DNA of 64,000 nt from Sphingomonas sp. So64.6b (GCF_014171475.1 NZ_CP048817.1:1-64000); one strand, 5' to 3'. Counted from the first letter of the stretch, positions 1-8,866 are shown. Program-made: numbers and translations. The notes: generated by a model from the sequence alone, not told the origin.

Positions 1-888
1 ATGTCGTCCCGCCAGCATAACCACGACGAACGCGCGCAGCTCGATCTGTTCCGGGCGCTCCCCGGCGATCTCGCGCCGCGCGATGCGCAGGACCTCATGG
101 CGTATCCGTTCTTCTCGCTCGCCAAGTCGAAGCGCCTGGCGCCGATCGACTTCAAGTCGGGCTCGGTCAAGATTCGCGTCGAAGCCGTGCCCGAACATGG
201 CATGGCGACCATCTGGGACGCGGACATCCTGATCTGGGCTGCCTCACAGATCGTCGAAGCGCGCGACGTCGGCCTGCGCCCGTCACGCCTCATGGCGACC
301 ACGCCCTATGAGATCCTGAACTTCATTGGACGCGGCGTCTCGCTGCGCGATTACGACCGGCTGAAGGCTGCGCTCGACCGACTTCAATCGACAACCATCG
401 CAACCTCGATCCGCCAGCCGACCGAGCGGCGGATGCATCGGTTCTCCTGGATCAACGAGTGGAAGGAGCGCGCCGATCACCGCGGCCGGCCGCTCGGGCT
501 CGAACTGATCGTGCCGGACTGGTTCTACGGCGCCGTCCTCGACGATGCTCTGGTCCTCACCATCGACCGCAACTATTTCGGCCTGACCGGCGGGCTGGAG
601 CGCTGGCTCTACCGCCTCGTCCGCAAGCATGGTGGTCATCAGGAGCACGGCTGGAGCTTCGACTTTCCGCATCTCCACGCCAAGTCTGGCAGCCTCTCGC
701 CGCTCAAACATTTCGCCTACGACCTGCGCGACATCGTCCGCCGACAGCCGCTGCCTGGCTACCGCCTGACCATCGAGCAATGCGTCGGCGGTCCCGAAAT
801 CCTGTCCTTCGTACCAACCGATCCCGACGCGCTCGGCATCCCGCGCCGCCGTCGCCGCGCGACAACTCGCCCTGGGGATAAGCTGTGA
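1..888 (+). CDS. repA: RepA-family plasmid replication initiator
   Basis: Initiator of the RepA/RPA family that would bind origin repeats and start replication of a plasmid or replicating integrative element. The product is 295 residues, the usual size for the alphaproteobacterial family. Recognisable blocks are 'TPYEILNFIGRG' near residue 101 and 'TGGLERWLYRLVRKHGG' near 196. An ATG lies exactly at base 1, so a more upstream start outside the window cannot be excluded. The gene is followed by three 19-bp direct repeats and then parA, a typical rep/par arrangement at the head of a Trb-type conjugative module. The family call is by recognition, not by search. Confidence 0.85.
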   Translation: MSSRQHNHDERAQLDLFRALPGDLAPRDAQDLMAYPFFSLAKSKRLAPIDFKSGSVKIRVEAVPEHGMATIWDADILIWAASQIVEARDVGLRPSRLMATTPYEILNFIGRGVSLRDYDRLKAALDRLQSTTIATSIRQPTERRMHRFSWINEWKERADHRGRPLGLELIVPDWFYGAVLDDALVLTIDRNYFGLTGGLERWLYRLVRKHGGHQEHGWSFDFPHLHAKSGSLSPLKHFAYDLRDIVRRQPLPGYRLTIEQCVGGPEILSFVPTDPDALGIPRRRRRATTRPGDKL

Positions 889-894
889 ATCATC

Positions 895-960
895 TCGTGC
901 TATCAGGGACCGACACTATCGTGCCATCGGGGACCGGACTCTCGTGCTATCGGGGACCGA
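895..960 (+). repeat. Three 19-bp direct repeats, iteron-like (candidate RepA-binding origin)
   Basis: Three near-identical direct repeats with consensus tcgtgcyatcrgggaccgr lie at 895-913, 919-937 and 942-960, spaced 24 and 23 bp start to start, about two helical turns. A shorter copy of the left half (tcgtgct) follows at 974-980. The repeats lie between repA and parA. Spacing and position are seen directly; that RepA binds them is inferred from how iteron plasmids work. Confidence 0.7.
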
Positions 961-1096
961 AATCGCCGATTCATCGTGCTGAATCAGCAACTTGCGAGCC
1001 CCGTAACTTATCTAACCAGAATTACTACGTAATTCTTCTAACGCAGACCGCGATTTTCGCCGCTGTGGACGAGTCCCCGATCGCCGGGAGACCGTC

Positions 1097-1735
1097 ATGA
1101 TCGTCGCGCTCCTCAACCAGAAGGGCGGCGTCGGGAAGACGACGCTCGCCCTGCATCTCGCCGGTGAATGTGGGCGCAATGGCAGGCGCGTGACCCTGAT
1201 CGACGCCGATCCACAGGGCTCGGCGCTCGACTGGTCGCAGCAGCGCAGCCGGGAGGGGTTGGAGCGGCTGTTCGGTGTCGTCGGCCTGGCGCGCGACACA
1301 CTCCACCGCGAAGCGCCGGAGCTGGCACGCGACGTCGATCACATCGTCATCGACGGACCGCCTCGCGTCGCGGGGCTGATGCGCTCAGCACTGCTCGCCG
1401 CCGACCTCGTGCTGATCCCGGTGCAGCCATCGCCGCTCGACGGCTGGGCGTCGGCCGAGATGCTCACGCTGCTCGGCGAAGCGCGGATCTACCGCCCGGA
1501 CCTGAAGGCCCGGTTCGTGCTGAACCGCTGCGCTGCGCGCACCGTGCTGGCGCGCGAGACCGCCGAGACGCTCGCCGATCATGATCCGCCGCCGCTCTTG
1601 ACCACCATCGGCCAGCGCATCGCTTTCGCCGAAGTCGTGCAGACCGGCCGGATCGCCGCCGAGCAGGACGATACATCGCCCGCGGCGCGGGAGATCGCCG
1701 CGCTCGCCGCCGAAGTCACGAGGATCGGGACATGA
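1097..1735 (+). CDS. parA: ParA-family partition ATPase
   Basis: Deviant-Walker ParA/MinD-type ATPase that would segregate the element by forming ATP-dependent filaments or gradients on the nucleoid. The product is 212 residues, the short ParA form without an N-terminal HTH. The deviant Walker A motif NQKGGVGKTT spans residues 7-16; 'LIDADPQGSALDW' follows near 34 and the Walker B-like 'HIVIDGPPR' near 82. The stop overlaps the start of the next small gene (ATGA), so the two are probably translated together; that neighbour is a plausible ParB/ParG-like partner. No conventional parB is visible. Confidence 0.9.
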   Translation: MIVALLNQKGGVGKTTLALHLAGECGRNGRRVTLIDADPQGSALDWSQQRSREGLERLFGVVGLARDTLHREAPELARDVDHIVIDGPPRVAGLMRSALLAADLVLIPVQPSPLDGWASAEMLTLLGEARIYRPDLKARFVLNRCAARTVLARETAETLADHDPPPLLTTIGQRIAFAEVVQTGRIAAEQDDTSPAAREIAALAAEVTRIGT

Positions 1736-1986
1736 GCGAGCGGTCCCCGAAACGCACCTTCGCCGCTCGTCCGGCCGATCCGGAAAGCTGGATCAAGGCG
1801 CCAGTCCGTTCCTCGCCGCGCGCGGAAGCTACCGCCGACTTCACCGCCAGGCTGACGATCGACGTCACCGCCGACATGCGCGGCCGGATCAAGATCGCAG
1901 CCTTCCAGCGCGGACAGACCGTCGCCGACATGCTGCGCACCCTGTTCGAGCGCGAATTCCCAACCAGCGAAGGAGAGCCACGATGA
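1732..1986 (+). CDS. Small ribbon-helix-helix-like protein, possible partition partner
   Basis: 84-residue protein with a disordered, basic N-terminal third and a C-terminal segment 'ARLTIDVTADMRGRIKIAAF' that reads as the strand and first helix of a ribbon-helix-helix fold, followed by 'RGQTVADMLRTLFEREF'. It overlaps parA by 4 bases at its start and the DUF2840 gene by 4 bases at its end. By position and fold it may be the DNA-binding partner of ParA, as ParG is in other short-ParA systems. The fold reading is moderate and the partition role is inference. Confidence 0.65.
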   Translation: MSERSPKRTFAARPADPESWIKAPVRSSPRAEATADFTARLTIDVTADMRGRIKIAAFQRGQTVADMLRTLFEREFPTSEGEPR

Positions 1987-2501
1987 CCGGCGTCGCCGAT
2001 GCATCGGTGCGCAGCGGTATGCCGCGTGCGCTCGCCGCTGATGTCCCGACCCATGTCGAACTGACGTGGATCGAGAAGAAGATCGAATCCTGGATCAGGT
2101 TTGGGCGCGAAGCCACCGAACAGATCCTCGACCGCCGCCGTCGGGTCGTGTCGTTCGCGCCGAACAGCGTCTTCGCCTTCGTTCGCTGGACCTCCAACGA
2201 TTACGGCACCGCGCTGTCGCGCCTCGACATCGTGCGCGCCGTGCATGCCGATGAGCGCTGTCAGACGCTGCCGTTCGTGCAGCCCGGCGGCGACATCCTG
2301 CTGCGCGCCGATGGCTGGCCGAAGGTCGAGCATGTGCTCCAGCTCATCGACGCGATCGAGGCGCGCGGCATCAATCCGATCGCAGTTTCTCCCGACCACT
2401 GGCGTCATGTCCATAATCGGCTGACTGCCGGCGAAGCGCCGCGCGCCTACGACGCGCAGCAGCACCGCGCCTTCCTGCTGCGCCGGGAGATTGGCGCATG
2501 A
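1983..2501 (+). CDS. DUF2840 domain protein
   Basis: 172-residue protein of the DUF2840 family, which is found almost only in this type of alphaproteobacterial conjugative module between the partition genes and the TraF peptidase. The segments 'VELTWIEKKIESWIRFGRE' and 'FAPNSVFAFVRWTSNDYGT' are characteristic of the family as I know it. No signal peptide, membrane segment or catalytic motif is seen. It overlaps its neighbours by 4 bases on both sides, so it belongs to the same transcript. Its function is unknown. Confidence 0.8.
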   Translation: MTGVADASVRSGMPRALAADVPTHVELTWIEKKIESWIRFGREATEQILDRRRRVVSFAPNSVFAFVRWTSNDYGTALSRLDIVRAVHADERCQTLPFVQPGGDILLRADGWPKVEHVLQLIDAIEARGINPIAVSPDHWRHVHNRLTAGEAPRAYDAQQHRAFLLRREIGA

Positions 2502-3043
2502 CGCGGCTTGCCTACGCCTTCGTCACGACGGCAGCCGTGTCGGTGCTCGGCATCGCGTCGTTCGTCTCGTTCGCACCAAAGCTGATCTGGAATGCGTCGG
2601 CCAGCACGCCGATCGGGCTCTATGCGATCGGAGCACCTGGCCGGCTCGATGTGACGGATCTGGTCGCAGTGCGCCCGCCCGAGCCGCTCGCGACCTTCCT
2701 CTCGGACGGCGGATATCTGCCGCGCGGCGTGCCGCTGCTGAAGCACGTCGCCGCACTTCCTGGGCAGCGCGTATGCCGAGCCGGGCTCGCCATCACTGTC
2801 GACGCCGTGCCGCTGGGCGACGCGCTGGACCGTGATCGCCGCGGTCGCCCGCTGCCGGTCTGGCAGGGCTGCCGCATGGTCGCGGACGGCGACCTGTTCC
2901 TCATGAACTGGGAAGTCCGCGACAGCCTCGACGGTCGCTACTTCGGCCCGCTCCCCGCCAGCTCGGTCATCGGCCGGGCCATCCCTGTTTACACCGACGA
3001 GGACGGCGATGGCCGCTTCGTCTGGCGCGCGCCGACGCGGTGA
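2498..3043 (+). CDS. traF: TraF-type S26 signal peptidase of the conjugation system
   Basis: Membrane-anchored S26-family peptidase. TraF of RP4 cyclises and matures the TrbC pilin, and the same role is likely here because trbC lies downstream. The product is 181 residues. An N-terminal hydrophobic helix (about residues 5-29) precedes the catalytic serine block 'NASASTPIGLY' (Ser36), and the general-base lysine is in 'GVPLLKHVAALPG' (Lys82). The C-terminus contains the family's 'DSLDGRYFGPLPASSVIGRA' segment. The start overlaps the end of the DUF2840 gene by 4 bases. Confidence 0.87.
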   Translation: MTRLAYAFVTTAAVSVLGIASFVSFAPKLIWNASASTPIGLYAIGAPGRLDVTDLVAVRPPEPLATFLSDGGYLPRGVPLLKHVAALPGQRVCRAGLAITVDAVPLGDALDRDRRGRPLPVWQGCRMVADGDLFLMNWEVRDSLDGRYFGPLPASSVIGRAIPVYTDEDGDGRFVWRAPTR

Positions 3044-3088
3044 CGGCACGCCCATGACCTTGTCCACCGCACAACCATGGAGAAAACC

Positions 3089-3436
3089 ATGTCTCTAATC
3101 GGTCAATTCACGCCCGACGATTCCGGCTTCATCGGCCATTTGCAAACGCTCTTGTTGCAGCAGGACATCATCATCATTCCGGCCGAGGCCTCCGATGCCG
3201 AGAATGCGCCGGATTTCCGCGTTCATGTCTTCGACGGTATGAACAACGAACCCGGCGCTGAGATCGGTGCGGGTTGGAAGCGCACCGGCGAGAAGGCTGG
3301 CGACTACGTCTCGCTGCAGCTCGACGACCCGACATTCAGCCAGCCGGTCCGCGCCAATCTCTTTCAGTCGGGCGACGATAAGTCCACCTGGGGCCTGCAT
3401 TGGAATCGGCCGCCGAAGCGCGGCGAGCGGGACTGA
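3089..3436 (+). CDS. DUF736 family protein
   Basis: 115-residue protein of the DUF736 family, which is widespread next to relaxase genes in alphaproteobacterial conjugative elements. The start at 3089 (MSLIGQFTPDDSGFIGHL) is preferred over the ATG at 3077 because a tggaga ribosome-binding site lies about 6 nt upstream and because the family usually begins with this motif. The C-terminal 'DDPTFSQPVRANLFQSGDD' is also typical. Small, soluble, without catalytic signature; function not established. Confidence 0.85.
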   Translation: MSLIGQFTPDDSGFIGHLQTLLLQQDIIIIPAEASDAENAPDFRVHVFDGMNNEPGAEIGAGWKRTGEKAGDYVSLQLDDPTFSQPVRANLFQSGDDKSTWGLHWNRPPKRGERD

Positions 3437-3439
3437 GCG

Positions 3440-4201
3440 ATGCCCGTCATTCGCTCGCAGCCTGTCGTTGGAGGGAGGAACGCCCTCCGACGCACGGCCT
3501 TCCTTCTCCTTTCCGGCCTGCTGTTCGCTGTGCCGGTTTCAAGCCCAGTGATTGCCCAGCAGATGCCGGCCGATCGGCCGTCGCGCAATGATCAGTATAG
3601 CGCTTTCATTGCCGAAGCGGCGCAGCGTTTCGGCATCCCCGAGGCGTGGATTCGCGCCGTCATGCGCGTCGAAAGCCGTGGCGATGTGCGCGCTATCTCG
3701 TCTGCCGGCGCGATGGGTCTGATGCAAATCATGCCGGCCACCTGGGCCAGCCTTCGCGTCCGTTACGGCCTCGGCGCGAACCCCTACGATCCCCGCGACA
3801 ACATTCTGGCGGGCGCGGCGTATCTTCGCGAGATGCACGACCGCTACGGTTCGCCGGGCTTCCTCGCGGCCTACAATGCCGGGCCCGGGCGCTACGAAGA
3901 GTCTCTCGCCGGGCGTCCATTGCCCGCCGAAACGCGCGCCTATGTCGCCATGCTCGCACCGCTCGTCGGCGGCGGCGAGATCACTGCCCCCGTCATGGTG
4001 GCTGCCGCCGATCCGCTCGCCTGGACCCGTGCGCCGCTCTTCGTCGTGCAGCCGGCGAGCAGCGCGACAGTCGGTCGGGCGCAGCGTGAAAGCGCGCCCG
4101 ACGACGCAGCAGCGCCAGCCCCGGCGCGCGATCCAAACGCGATTGCGCCACGCACTGATGGGCTGTTCGTTGCTCGCAATGCATCCGGCACCCCCCGATG
4201 A
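3440..4201 (+). CDS. VirB1-type lytic transglycosylase
   Basis: Secreted SLT-domain transglycosylase that would open peptidoglycan for assembly of the type IV channel. The product is 253 residues. A basic N-terminus and hydrophobic stretch (about 15-32) form a signal peptide. The SLT domain follows: catalytic glutamate in 'AVMRVESRGD', then 'SSAGAMGLMQIMPATW' and 'AAYNAGPGRYEESL'. The C-terminal 80 residues are Ala/Pro-rich and low in complexity. The gene lies 3 bp after the DUF736 gene and just before the candidate oriT. Confidence 0.88.
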   Translation: MPVIRSQPVVGGRNALRRTAFLLLSGLLFAVPVSSPVIAQQMPADRPSRNDQYSAFIAEAAQRFGIPEAWIRAVMRVESRGDVRAISSAGAMGLMQIMPATWASLRVRYGLGANPYDPRDNILAGAAYLREMHDRYGSPGFLAAYNAGPGRYEESLAGRPLPAETRAYVAMLAPLVGGGEITAPVMVAAADPLAWTRAPLFVVQPASSATVGRAQRESAPDDAAAPAPARDPNAIAPRTDGLFVARNASGTPR

Positions 4202-4445
4202 CGGCGTTCGCACCTCCTCGGGGAATGGCGTGCTCTGGCGGACAAATGGTGGTCCGGAGAGGAGAAGCAGGCAACACAACCGCACGATGGCGAGATAAAA
4301 GCGCGCGATGTGCGGCTTGGTGCGGTCGTGTGTTTTCAGAGGCTTATGGCGCATCCGCGCGAGGTGCGCCTGATTGGCGCGGCCTGCACTATCGCGATTT
4401 TCGCAGGGATTTCCTCGGCTTTGCGCGATGTGCGGGGTCGCGGCC
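4202..4445. other. Candidate oriT region between transglycosylase and relaxase genes
   Basis: 244 bp without a convincing gene. A 13-bp direct repeat gcgcgatgtgcgg occurs at 4303-4315 and 4433-4445, exactly 130 bp apart, and an inverted repeat GGCGCA/TGCGCC sits between them at 4348-4353 and 4365-4370 with an 11-nt loop. Transfer origins usually lie beside the relaxase gene and contain such repeats, so this is the best oriT candidate in the window. The repeats are seen directly; the role is inferred and no nic site could be assigned. Confidence 0.5.
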
Positions 4446-6185
4446 ATGAGCGGCGAGGACGATTTCCGCATCCGGCCAGGCCGCATCCGCTCGACCCGCG
4501 CGCAAGCTGCGCGGCCCTTCATCGCCCAGGCGCTGGCGGCCGCCCAGCGCGCCGGCGGCAGCGTCTCGCGCTCCGGCAAGATCAGCTCGGGCAACCGATC
4601 ACGGTTCGGGCGCGGCCAGCGAGCGACGGTGCAGGCCAACCGGCTGCTCACCAGCCGATCGCGCAACACGGTCATAAAGACCCGCGTTGTCCGCCATACC
4701 GCTCGGGCCGCACCGCTCTCCGCCCATCTCAGTTATCTGCGACGCGATGGCGTCACCCGGGATGGGGAGAAGGCCAAGCTGTTCGGTCCGGAGACCGAGG
4801 ACGCCGATCCCAAAGCCTTCGCCGAGCGCACCCAGGACGACCGCCATCATTTTCGGTTCATCGTCTCGCCCGAGGACGCGACCGAGATGTCCGACCTCAA
4901 GACCTTCGCCCGCGACCTCATGGGCCAGATGGAAAAGGACCTGGCTACCCGCCTCGACTGGGTCGGCGTCGATCACTGGAACACCGTCAACCCGCACGTC
5001 CACATCATCCTGCGCGGTCGCACCGATGACGGCCAGGACCTCGTCATCTCCCGCGACTATATCAAGGAAGGCATGCGCGCCCGCGCACAGGATCTCGTCA
5101 CGCAGGAGCTGGGGCCGCGCACCGATCACGAGATCCGCCGCAATCTCGAACGGCAGATCGGAGCGGAGCGCTGGACCAATCTCGACCGGCAACTTTCCCG
5201 CGACAGTTTTCGCACCGGCGTCGTCGATCTCGCACCGCACCCCGACCGCCAGCCCGACGAATTCCATGCGATGAAAGTCGGCCGGCTGCGGAAGCTGGAG
5301 ACGCTCGGCCTCGCCGATCAGGTCGGCCCCGGCCAGTGGGTCGTGGCCGAGAATGCCGAGGCGACGCTGCGCGAGCTGGGCGAGCGTGGCGATATCATCA
5401 AGCGCATTCATCGCGGCCTGACCGAGCGCGGAATCGAGCGCGGCGCCGCCAGCTACGTGCTCGCCGGGGAAAGCCTCGACGATCCCGTCATCGGCCGGCT
5501 GGTCGATCGCGGTCTCGACGATGAGCTGAAGGGCACGGCCTACGCCGTGGTCGATGGCACCGACGGGCGAACCCATCATATCAAGCTGCCCGACCTCGAT
5601 GCTGCCGGCGACAGCGCGCCGGGCTCTATCGTCGAGCTGCGCAAGTTCGATGACGCGCAAGGCCGCCGCCGCGTCGCGCTCGCCATACGCTCCGATCTCG
5701 ACATCGAACGGCAGGTCAGTGCCACCGGCGCCACCTGGCTCGACCGACAGGCGATCGCCCGCGATCCTGTCGCGCTCGGCGGCGGCGGCTTCGGCGCCGA
5801 GGTGCGCCAGGCGATAGACCGGCGGGCCGACCATCTCGTCGGCCAAGGCCTTGCCGAGCGGCAAACCCGCGGCGTCAGCTTCTCGCCGGGGCTGATCGAC
5901 AAGCTGCGCCAGCGCGAGGTGGAAGCATTGGGCGAGAAGCTTGCGGCCGAGACCGGCCGCCAGTTCTCGAAGGCCGGAACGGGTGAGTATGTGGCGGGCG
6001 CCTATCGCCAGCGCTTCGCGCTCGCCTCCGGCCGCTTCGCCATGATCGACGACGGTCTCGGCTTCCAGCTCGTGCCCTGGTCGCCGTCCCTCGAACGGCA
6101 TCTCGGTCAGCATGTCTCCGGCGTCTCTCGCGGCGCCGGTGGCATCGACTGGAGTTTCGGCCGCAACCGCGGCCTCGGCATGTAG
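4446..6185 (+). CDS. VirD2-like relaxase, DUF3363 family
   Basis: Relaxase that would nick oriT and stay linked to the transferred strand. The product is 579 residues from ATG 4446 (MSGEDDFRIRPGRIRS), which matches how family members begin; an in-frame ATG at 4374 would add 24 unlikely residues inside the oriT candidate. A catalytic-tyrosine candidate lies in 'LSAHLSYLRRDGV' (Tyr97). The histidine metal-binding motifs follow: 'DDRHHFRFIV' (131-140) and 'DHWNTVNPHVHIIL' (176-189). The C-terminal half is the DUF3363 region. It is followed by traG after 26 bp. Confidence 0.88.
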   Translation: MSGEDDFRIRPGRIRSTRAQAARPFIAQALAAAQRAGGSVSRSGKISSGNRSRFGRGQRATVQANRLLTSRSRNTVIKTRVVRHTARAAPLSAHLSYLRRDGVTRDGEKAKLFGPETEDADPKAFAERTQDDRHHFRFIVSPEDATEMSDLKTFARDLMGQMEKDLATRLDWVGVDHWNTVNPHVHIILRGRTDDGQDLVISRDYIKEGMRARAQDLVTQELGPRTDHEIRRNLERQIGAERWTNLDRQLSRDSFRTGVVDLAPHPDRQPDEFHAMKVGRLRKLETLGLADQVGPGQWVVAENAEATLRELGERGDIIKRIHRGLTERGIERGAASYVLAGESLDDPVIGRLVDRGLDDELKGTAYAVVDGTDGRTHHIKLPDLDAAGDSAPGSIVELRKFDDAQGRRRVALAIRSDLDIERQVSATGATWLDRQAIARDPVALGGGGFGAEVRQAIDRRADHLVGQGLAERQTRGVSFSPGLIDKLRQREVEALGEKLAAETGRQFSKAGTGEYVAGAYRQRFALASGRFAMIDDGLGFQLVPWSPSLERHLGQHVSGVSRGAGGIDWSFGRNRGLGM

Positions 6186-6211
6186 CCGGAATCAAGAAAG
6201 GAGTGCCCGCC

Positions 6212-8197
6212 ATGTCGGCGACCAAAATTCTCTGGGGCCAAATCCTCACCGTCGGCTTGATCGTGCTGATGACAACCTGGGGTGCGACGCAATGGACCGC
6301 CTACCGTCTCGGCTTCCAGCCGCAGCTTGGGCATCCCTGGTTCGAACTCGCTGGTTGGCCGATCTACTATCCGCCGTCCTTCTTTTGGTGGTGGTATGCC
6401 TTCGACGCTTATGCCCCGCCGATCTTCATCGAAGGCGCCTATATCGCAGCGTCCGGCGGCTTCATCTCCATTGCCGTCGCGATCGGCATGTCCGTCTGGC
6501 GGGCGCGTGAAGCCAAGAATGCCGAGACCTTCGGCTCCGCCCGGTGGGCCGATGCCGGCGAGGTCCGCGCCGCCGGCCTGCTGGGCGTGGATGGCGTCGT
6601 CCTCGGCAAGTTCGATCGCGACTATCTTCGCCATGACGGTCCCGAGCATGTGCTGTGCTTCGCGCCGACGCGATCGGGCAAGGGCGTCGGCCTTGTCGTG
6701 CCGTCGCTATTGACCTGGCCGGGCTCCGCCATCGTCCACGACATCAAGGGGGAGAACTGGACGCTCACCGCCGGCTATCGCGCCCGTCATGGTCGCGTGC
6801 TGCTGTTCGATCCGACCAATAAGAAATCGGCGGCCTACAATCCGCTGCTCGAGGTGCGCCGCGGCGAATGGGAGGTCCGCGACGTCCAGAATATCGCCGA
6901 TATTCTGGTCGATCCGGAAGGCTCGCTGGAGAAGCGGAACCACTGGGAGAAAACCAGCCATGCGCTGCTGGTCGGCGCGATCCTGCACGTCCTCTACGCC
7001 GAGGCCGACAAGACCCTGGCGGGCGTCGCCGCCTTCCTCTCCGATCCAAAGCGGCCCATCGAGTCGACGCTCGCCGCCATGATGAAGACAGCCCATCTCG
7101 GCGAGGCAGGCCCGCATCCGGTGATCGCCAGCGCCGCGCGCGAGCTGCTGAACAAATCCGACAACGAGCGGTCGGGCGTGCTGTCGACCGCGATGTCGTT
7201 CCTCGGGCTCTATCGTGATCCCGTCGTTGCGGAGGTCACGCGCCGCTGCGATTGGCGCATCGCCGATATAGTCGGCGGCAAGCATCCGACCACGCTTTAC
7301 CTCGTCGTGCCGCCCTCGGACATCAACCGGACCAAGCCGCTGATCCGCCTCATCCTCAATCAGGTCGGTCGACGGTTGACCGAGGATCTGCAGGCGAAGG
7401 GAAACCGGCATCGGCTGCTCCTGATGCTCGACGAGTTTCCGGCGCTCGGCCGCCTCGACTTCTTCGAGAGCGCGCTCGCCTTCATGGCCGGCTACGGCCT
7501 CAAAGCCTTCCTCATCGCACAGTCGCTGAACCAGATCGAGAAGGCCTACGGGCCGAACAACTCGATCCTCGACAACTGCCATGTGCGCGTCAGCTTCGCG
7601 ACCAATGACGAACGGACCGCCAAGCGGGTCTCGGACGCGCTCGGCACCGCGACCGAGATGCGCGCCATGAAGAATTATGCTGGCCATCGCTTGTCGCCCT
7701 GGCTTGGCCACATGATGGTGTCTCGCTCCGAAACGGCCCGGCAACTGATGACGCCTGGCGAGATCATGCAGCTCCCGCCGGCCGACGAAATCGTCATGGT
7801 GGCGGGCACCCCGCCGATCCGCGCGAAGAAGGCCCGGTATTATGAGGATCGCCGGTTTCAGGAGCGCATTCTGCCGCCACCGACGTTGGTGAAATCGACA
7901 ACCGCCCGACCGGATGATTGGAGCAAGCTGCCCCTTCCAGCGACGCCGGCCTTATCGCTGGCGACCGGCGGCGAGCCCGGGTCGGACGAGGATACGACCG
8001 ATTCCGAGCGTCGGCATCAGCCGGAGCTGAGCCGCGCGAAGCTGGTCGAGCCGAATAAGCCGATCGAGAACGAGTTCGAGATCGATCCCCGCGACGATGC
8101 CGACGAGGACGCCGCACGCCTCTCGCGCATGAACCAGACCATGCGCCAGGTGGCGCGGCAGGCGTCGCTCGACCCCGGCGATGGCATCGATCTTTAG
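6212..8197 (+). CDS. traG: TraG/VirD4-type coupling protein
   Basis: Type IV coupling ATPase that brings the relaxase-DNA complex to the Trb channel. ATG 6212 with aaaggag about 8 nt upstream is chosen over a GTG at 6203. The product is 661 residues. Two N-terminal membrane segments (about 7-26 and 70-94) precede the Walker A motif 'APTRSGKGVG' near residue 152. 'VHDIKGENW' follows, and the Walker B-like 'LLLMLDEFPALG' lies near 400. The C-terminal 100 residues are charged and variable. It sits between the relaxase and an RHH regulator, the order found in Tn4371-like modules. Confidence 0.92.
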   Translation: MSATKILWGQILTVGLIVLMTTWGATQWTAYRLGFQPQLGHPWFELAGWPIYYPPSFFWWWYAFDAYAPPIFIEGAYIAASGGFISIAVAIGMSVWRAREAKNAETFGSARWADAGEVRAAGLLGVDGVVLGKFDRDYLRHDGPEHVLCFAPTRSGKGVGLVVPSLLTWPGSAIVHDIKGENWTLTAGYRARHGRVLLFDPTNKKSAAYNPLLEVRRGEWEVRDVQNIADILVDPEGSLEKRNHWEKTSHALLVGAILHVLYAEADKTLAGVAAFLSDPKRPIESTLAAMMKTAHLGEAGPHPVIASAARELLNKSDNERSGVLSTAMSFLGLYRDPVVAEVTRRCDWRIADIVGGKHPTTLYLVVPPSDINRTKPLIRLILNQVGRRLTEDLQAKGNRHRLLLMLDEFPALGRLDFFESALAFMAGYGLKAFLIAQSLNQIEKAYGPNNSILDNCHVRVSFATNDERTAKRVSDALGTATEMRAMKNYAGHRLSPWLGHMMVSRSETARQLMTPGEIMQLPPADEIVMVAGTPPIRAKKARYYEDRRFQERILPPPTLVKSTTARPDDWSKLPLPATPALSLATGGEPGSDEDTTDSERRHQPELSRAKLVEPNKPIENEFEIDPRDDADEDAARLSRMNQTMRQVARQASLDPGDGIDL

Positions 8198-8206
8198 GAG
8201 GCAACC

Positions 8207-8641
8207 ATGGTGAAGCCTCCCAAAAAGCAGCGGCTGTCGGTGTATCTCGAACCGGATGTTATGAAGGCTCTTGCCGCACACGCCGCGCGCCGCGATCAAT
8301 CCCTCTCGCTGATCGCGGAAGCCGGTATCGCCTCTTTCCTGTCGCCTGACGCCGCCGAACGACAGGAGGCGGCCACGACCAAACGGCTCGACCAGCTCGA
8401 CCGGCGCATGGCGCGGATGGAGCGCGACCTTGGCATAGCCGTCGAAACGCTGGCCGTGTTCGTTCGCTTCTGGCTGACGACCAACCCGCCGCTGCCCGAG
8501 CCCGCGCAGGCTGCGGCGCGAGCAAAAGCCGGCGAGCGGTATGAGGCATTCGTGACCGCGCTCGGCCGGCGACTCGCGCAGGGGCCGAAGCTCAGGCAGG
8601 AGATTTCCGAGGACGTTGTGCCTACCGAGGAGGCGGAGTGA
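8207..8641 (+). CDS. CopG/RHH-type regulator
   Basis: 144-residue protein. The N-terminal ribbon-helix-helix reads 'KQRLSVYLEPDVMKALAAHA' and is followed by a helical stretch with heptad character (about 55-85) and an Ala-rich tail. A CopG-type regulator between traG and trbB is usual in Trb-type elements and may repress the transfer operon. It begins 9 bp after traG with aggaggc just upstream. In this element it is separated from trbB by about 1.85 kb of inserted sequence. Confidence 0.8.
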   Translation: MVKPPKKQRLSVYLEPDVMKALAAHAARRDQSLSLIAEAGIASFLSPDAAERQEAATTKRLDQLDRRMARMERDLGIAVETLAVFVRFWLTTNPPLPEPAQAAARAKAGERYEAFVTALGRRLAQGPKLRQEISEDVVPTEEAE

Positions 8642-8738
8642 ATCTACCTTTCTCAAACCTGAATCGATCGCGAGCCAACCGTCAGCTGGCGGAACGTGAC
8701 GCTGCTAATCGCAACGGCGAAGTTGGGTGGAAGTTTTC

Positions 8739-8774
8739 GGTCCGCTTCGGGAGTCGATAGGCTGAAAGCGGACC
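8739..8774. repeat. 9-bp inverted repeat (hairpin) after the RHH gene
   Basis: GGTCCGCTT at 8739-8747 and its complement AAGCGGACC at 8766-8774 form a perfect 9-bp stem with an 18-nt loop. No T-run follows on either strand, so it is not a standard intrinsic terminator. It lies between the transfer-gene regulator and the inserted methyltransferase gene; the rest of 8642-8866 shows nothing recognisable. Confidence 0.45.
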
Positions 8775-8866
8775 CTCATTCGAGCACGTGTGGTGACAGA
8801 GCTTGGCATGCGGCCTTGAAAGCCTGATCAAACATTGTGGTCTGAACGCAGTGTCCGGGTCGACTC

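Noticed and set aside
885..1100. 71-codon frame between repA and parA
   Set aside because: It runs through the direct repeats and has no ribosome site or recognisable product.
4599..6113. Long minus-strand open frame (504 codons) antisense to the relaxase gene
   Set aside because: It mirrors the relaxase gene exactly and has no recognisable domain; long antisense frames are expected in GC-rich DNA.
8739..8774. Intrinsic terminator for the transfer regulator
   Set aside because: The 9-bp stem is perfect but no T-run follows on either strand and the loop is 18 nt.
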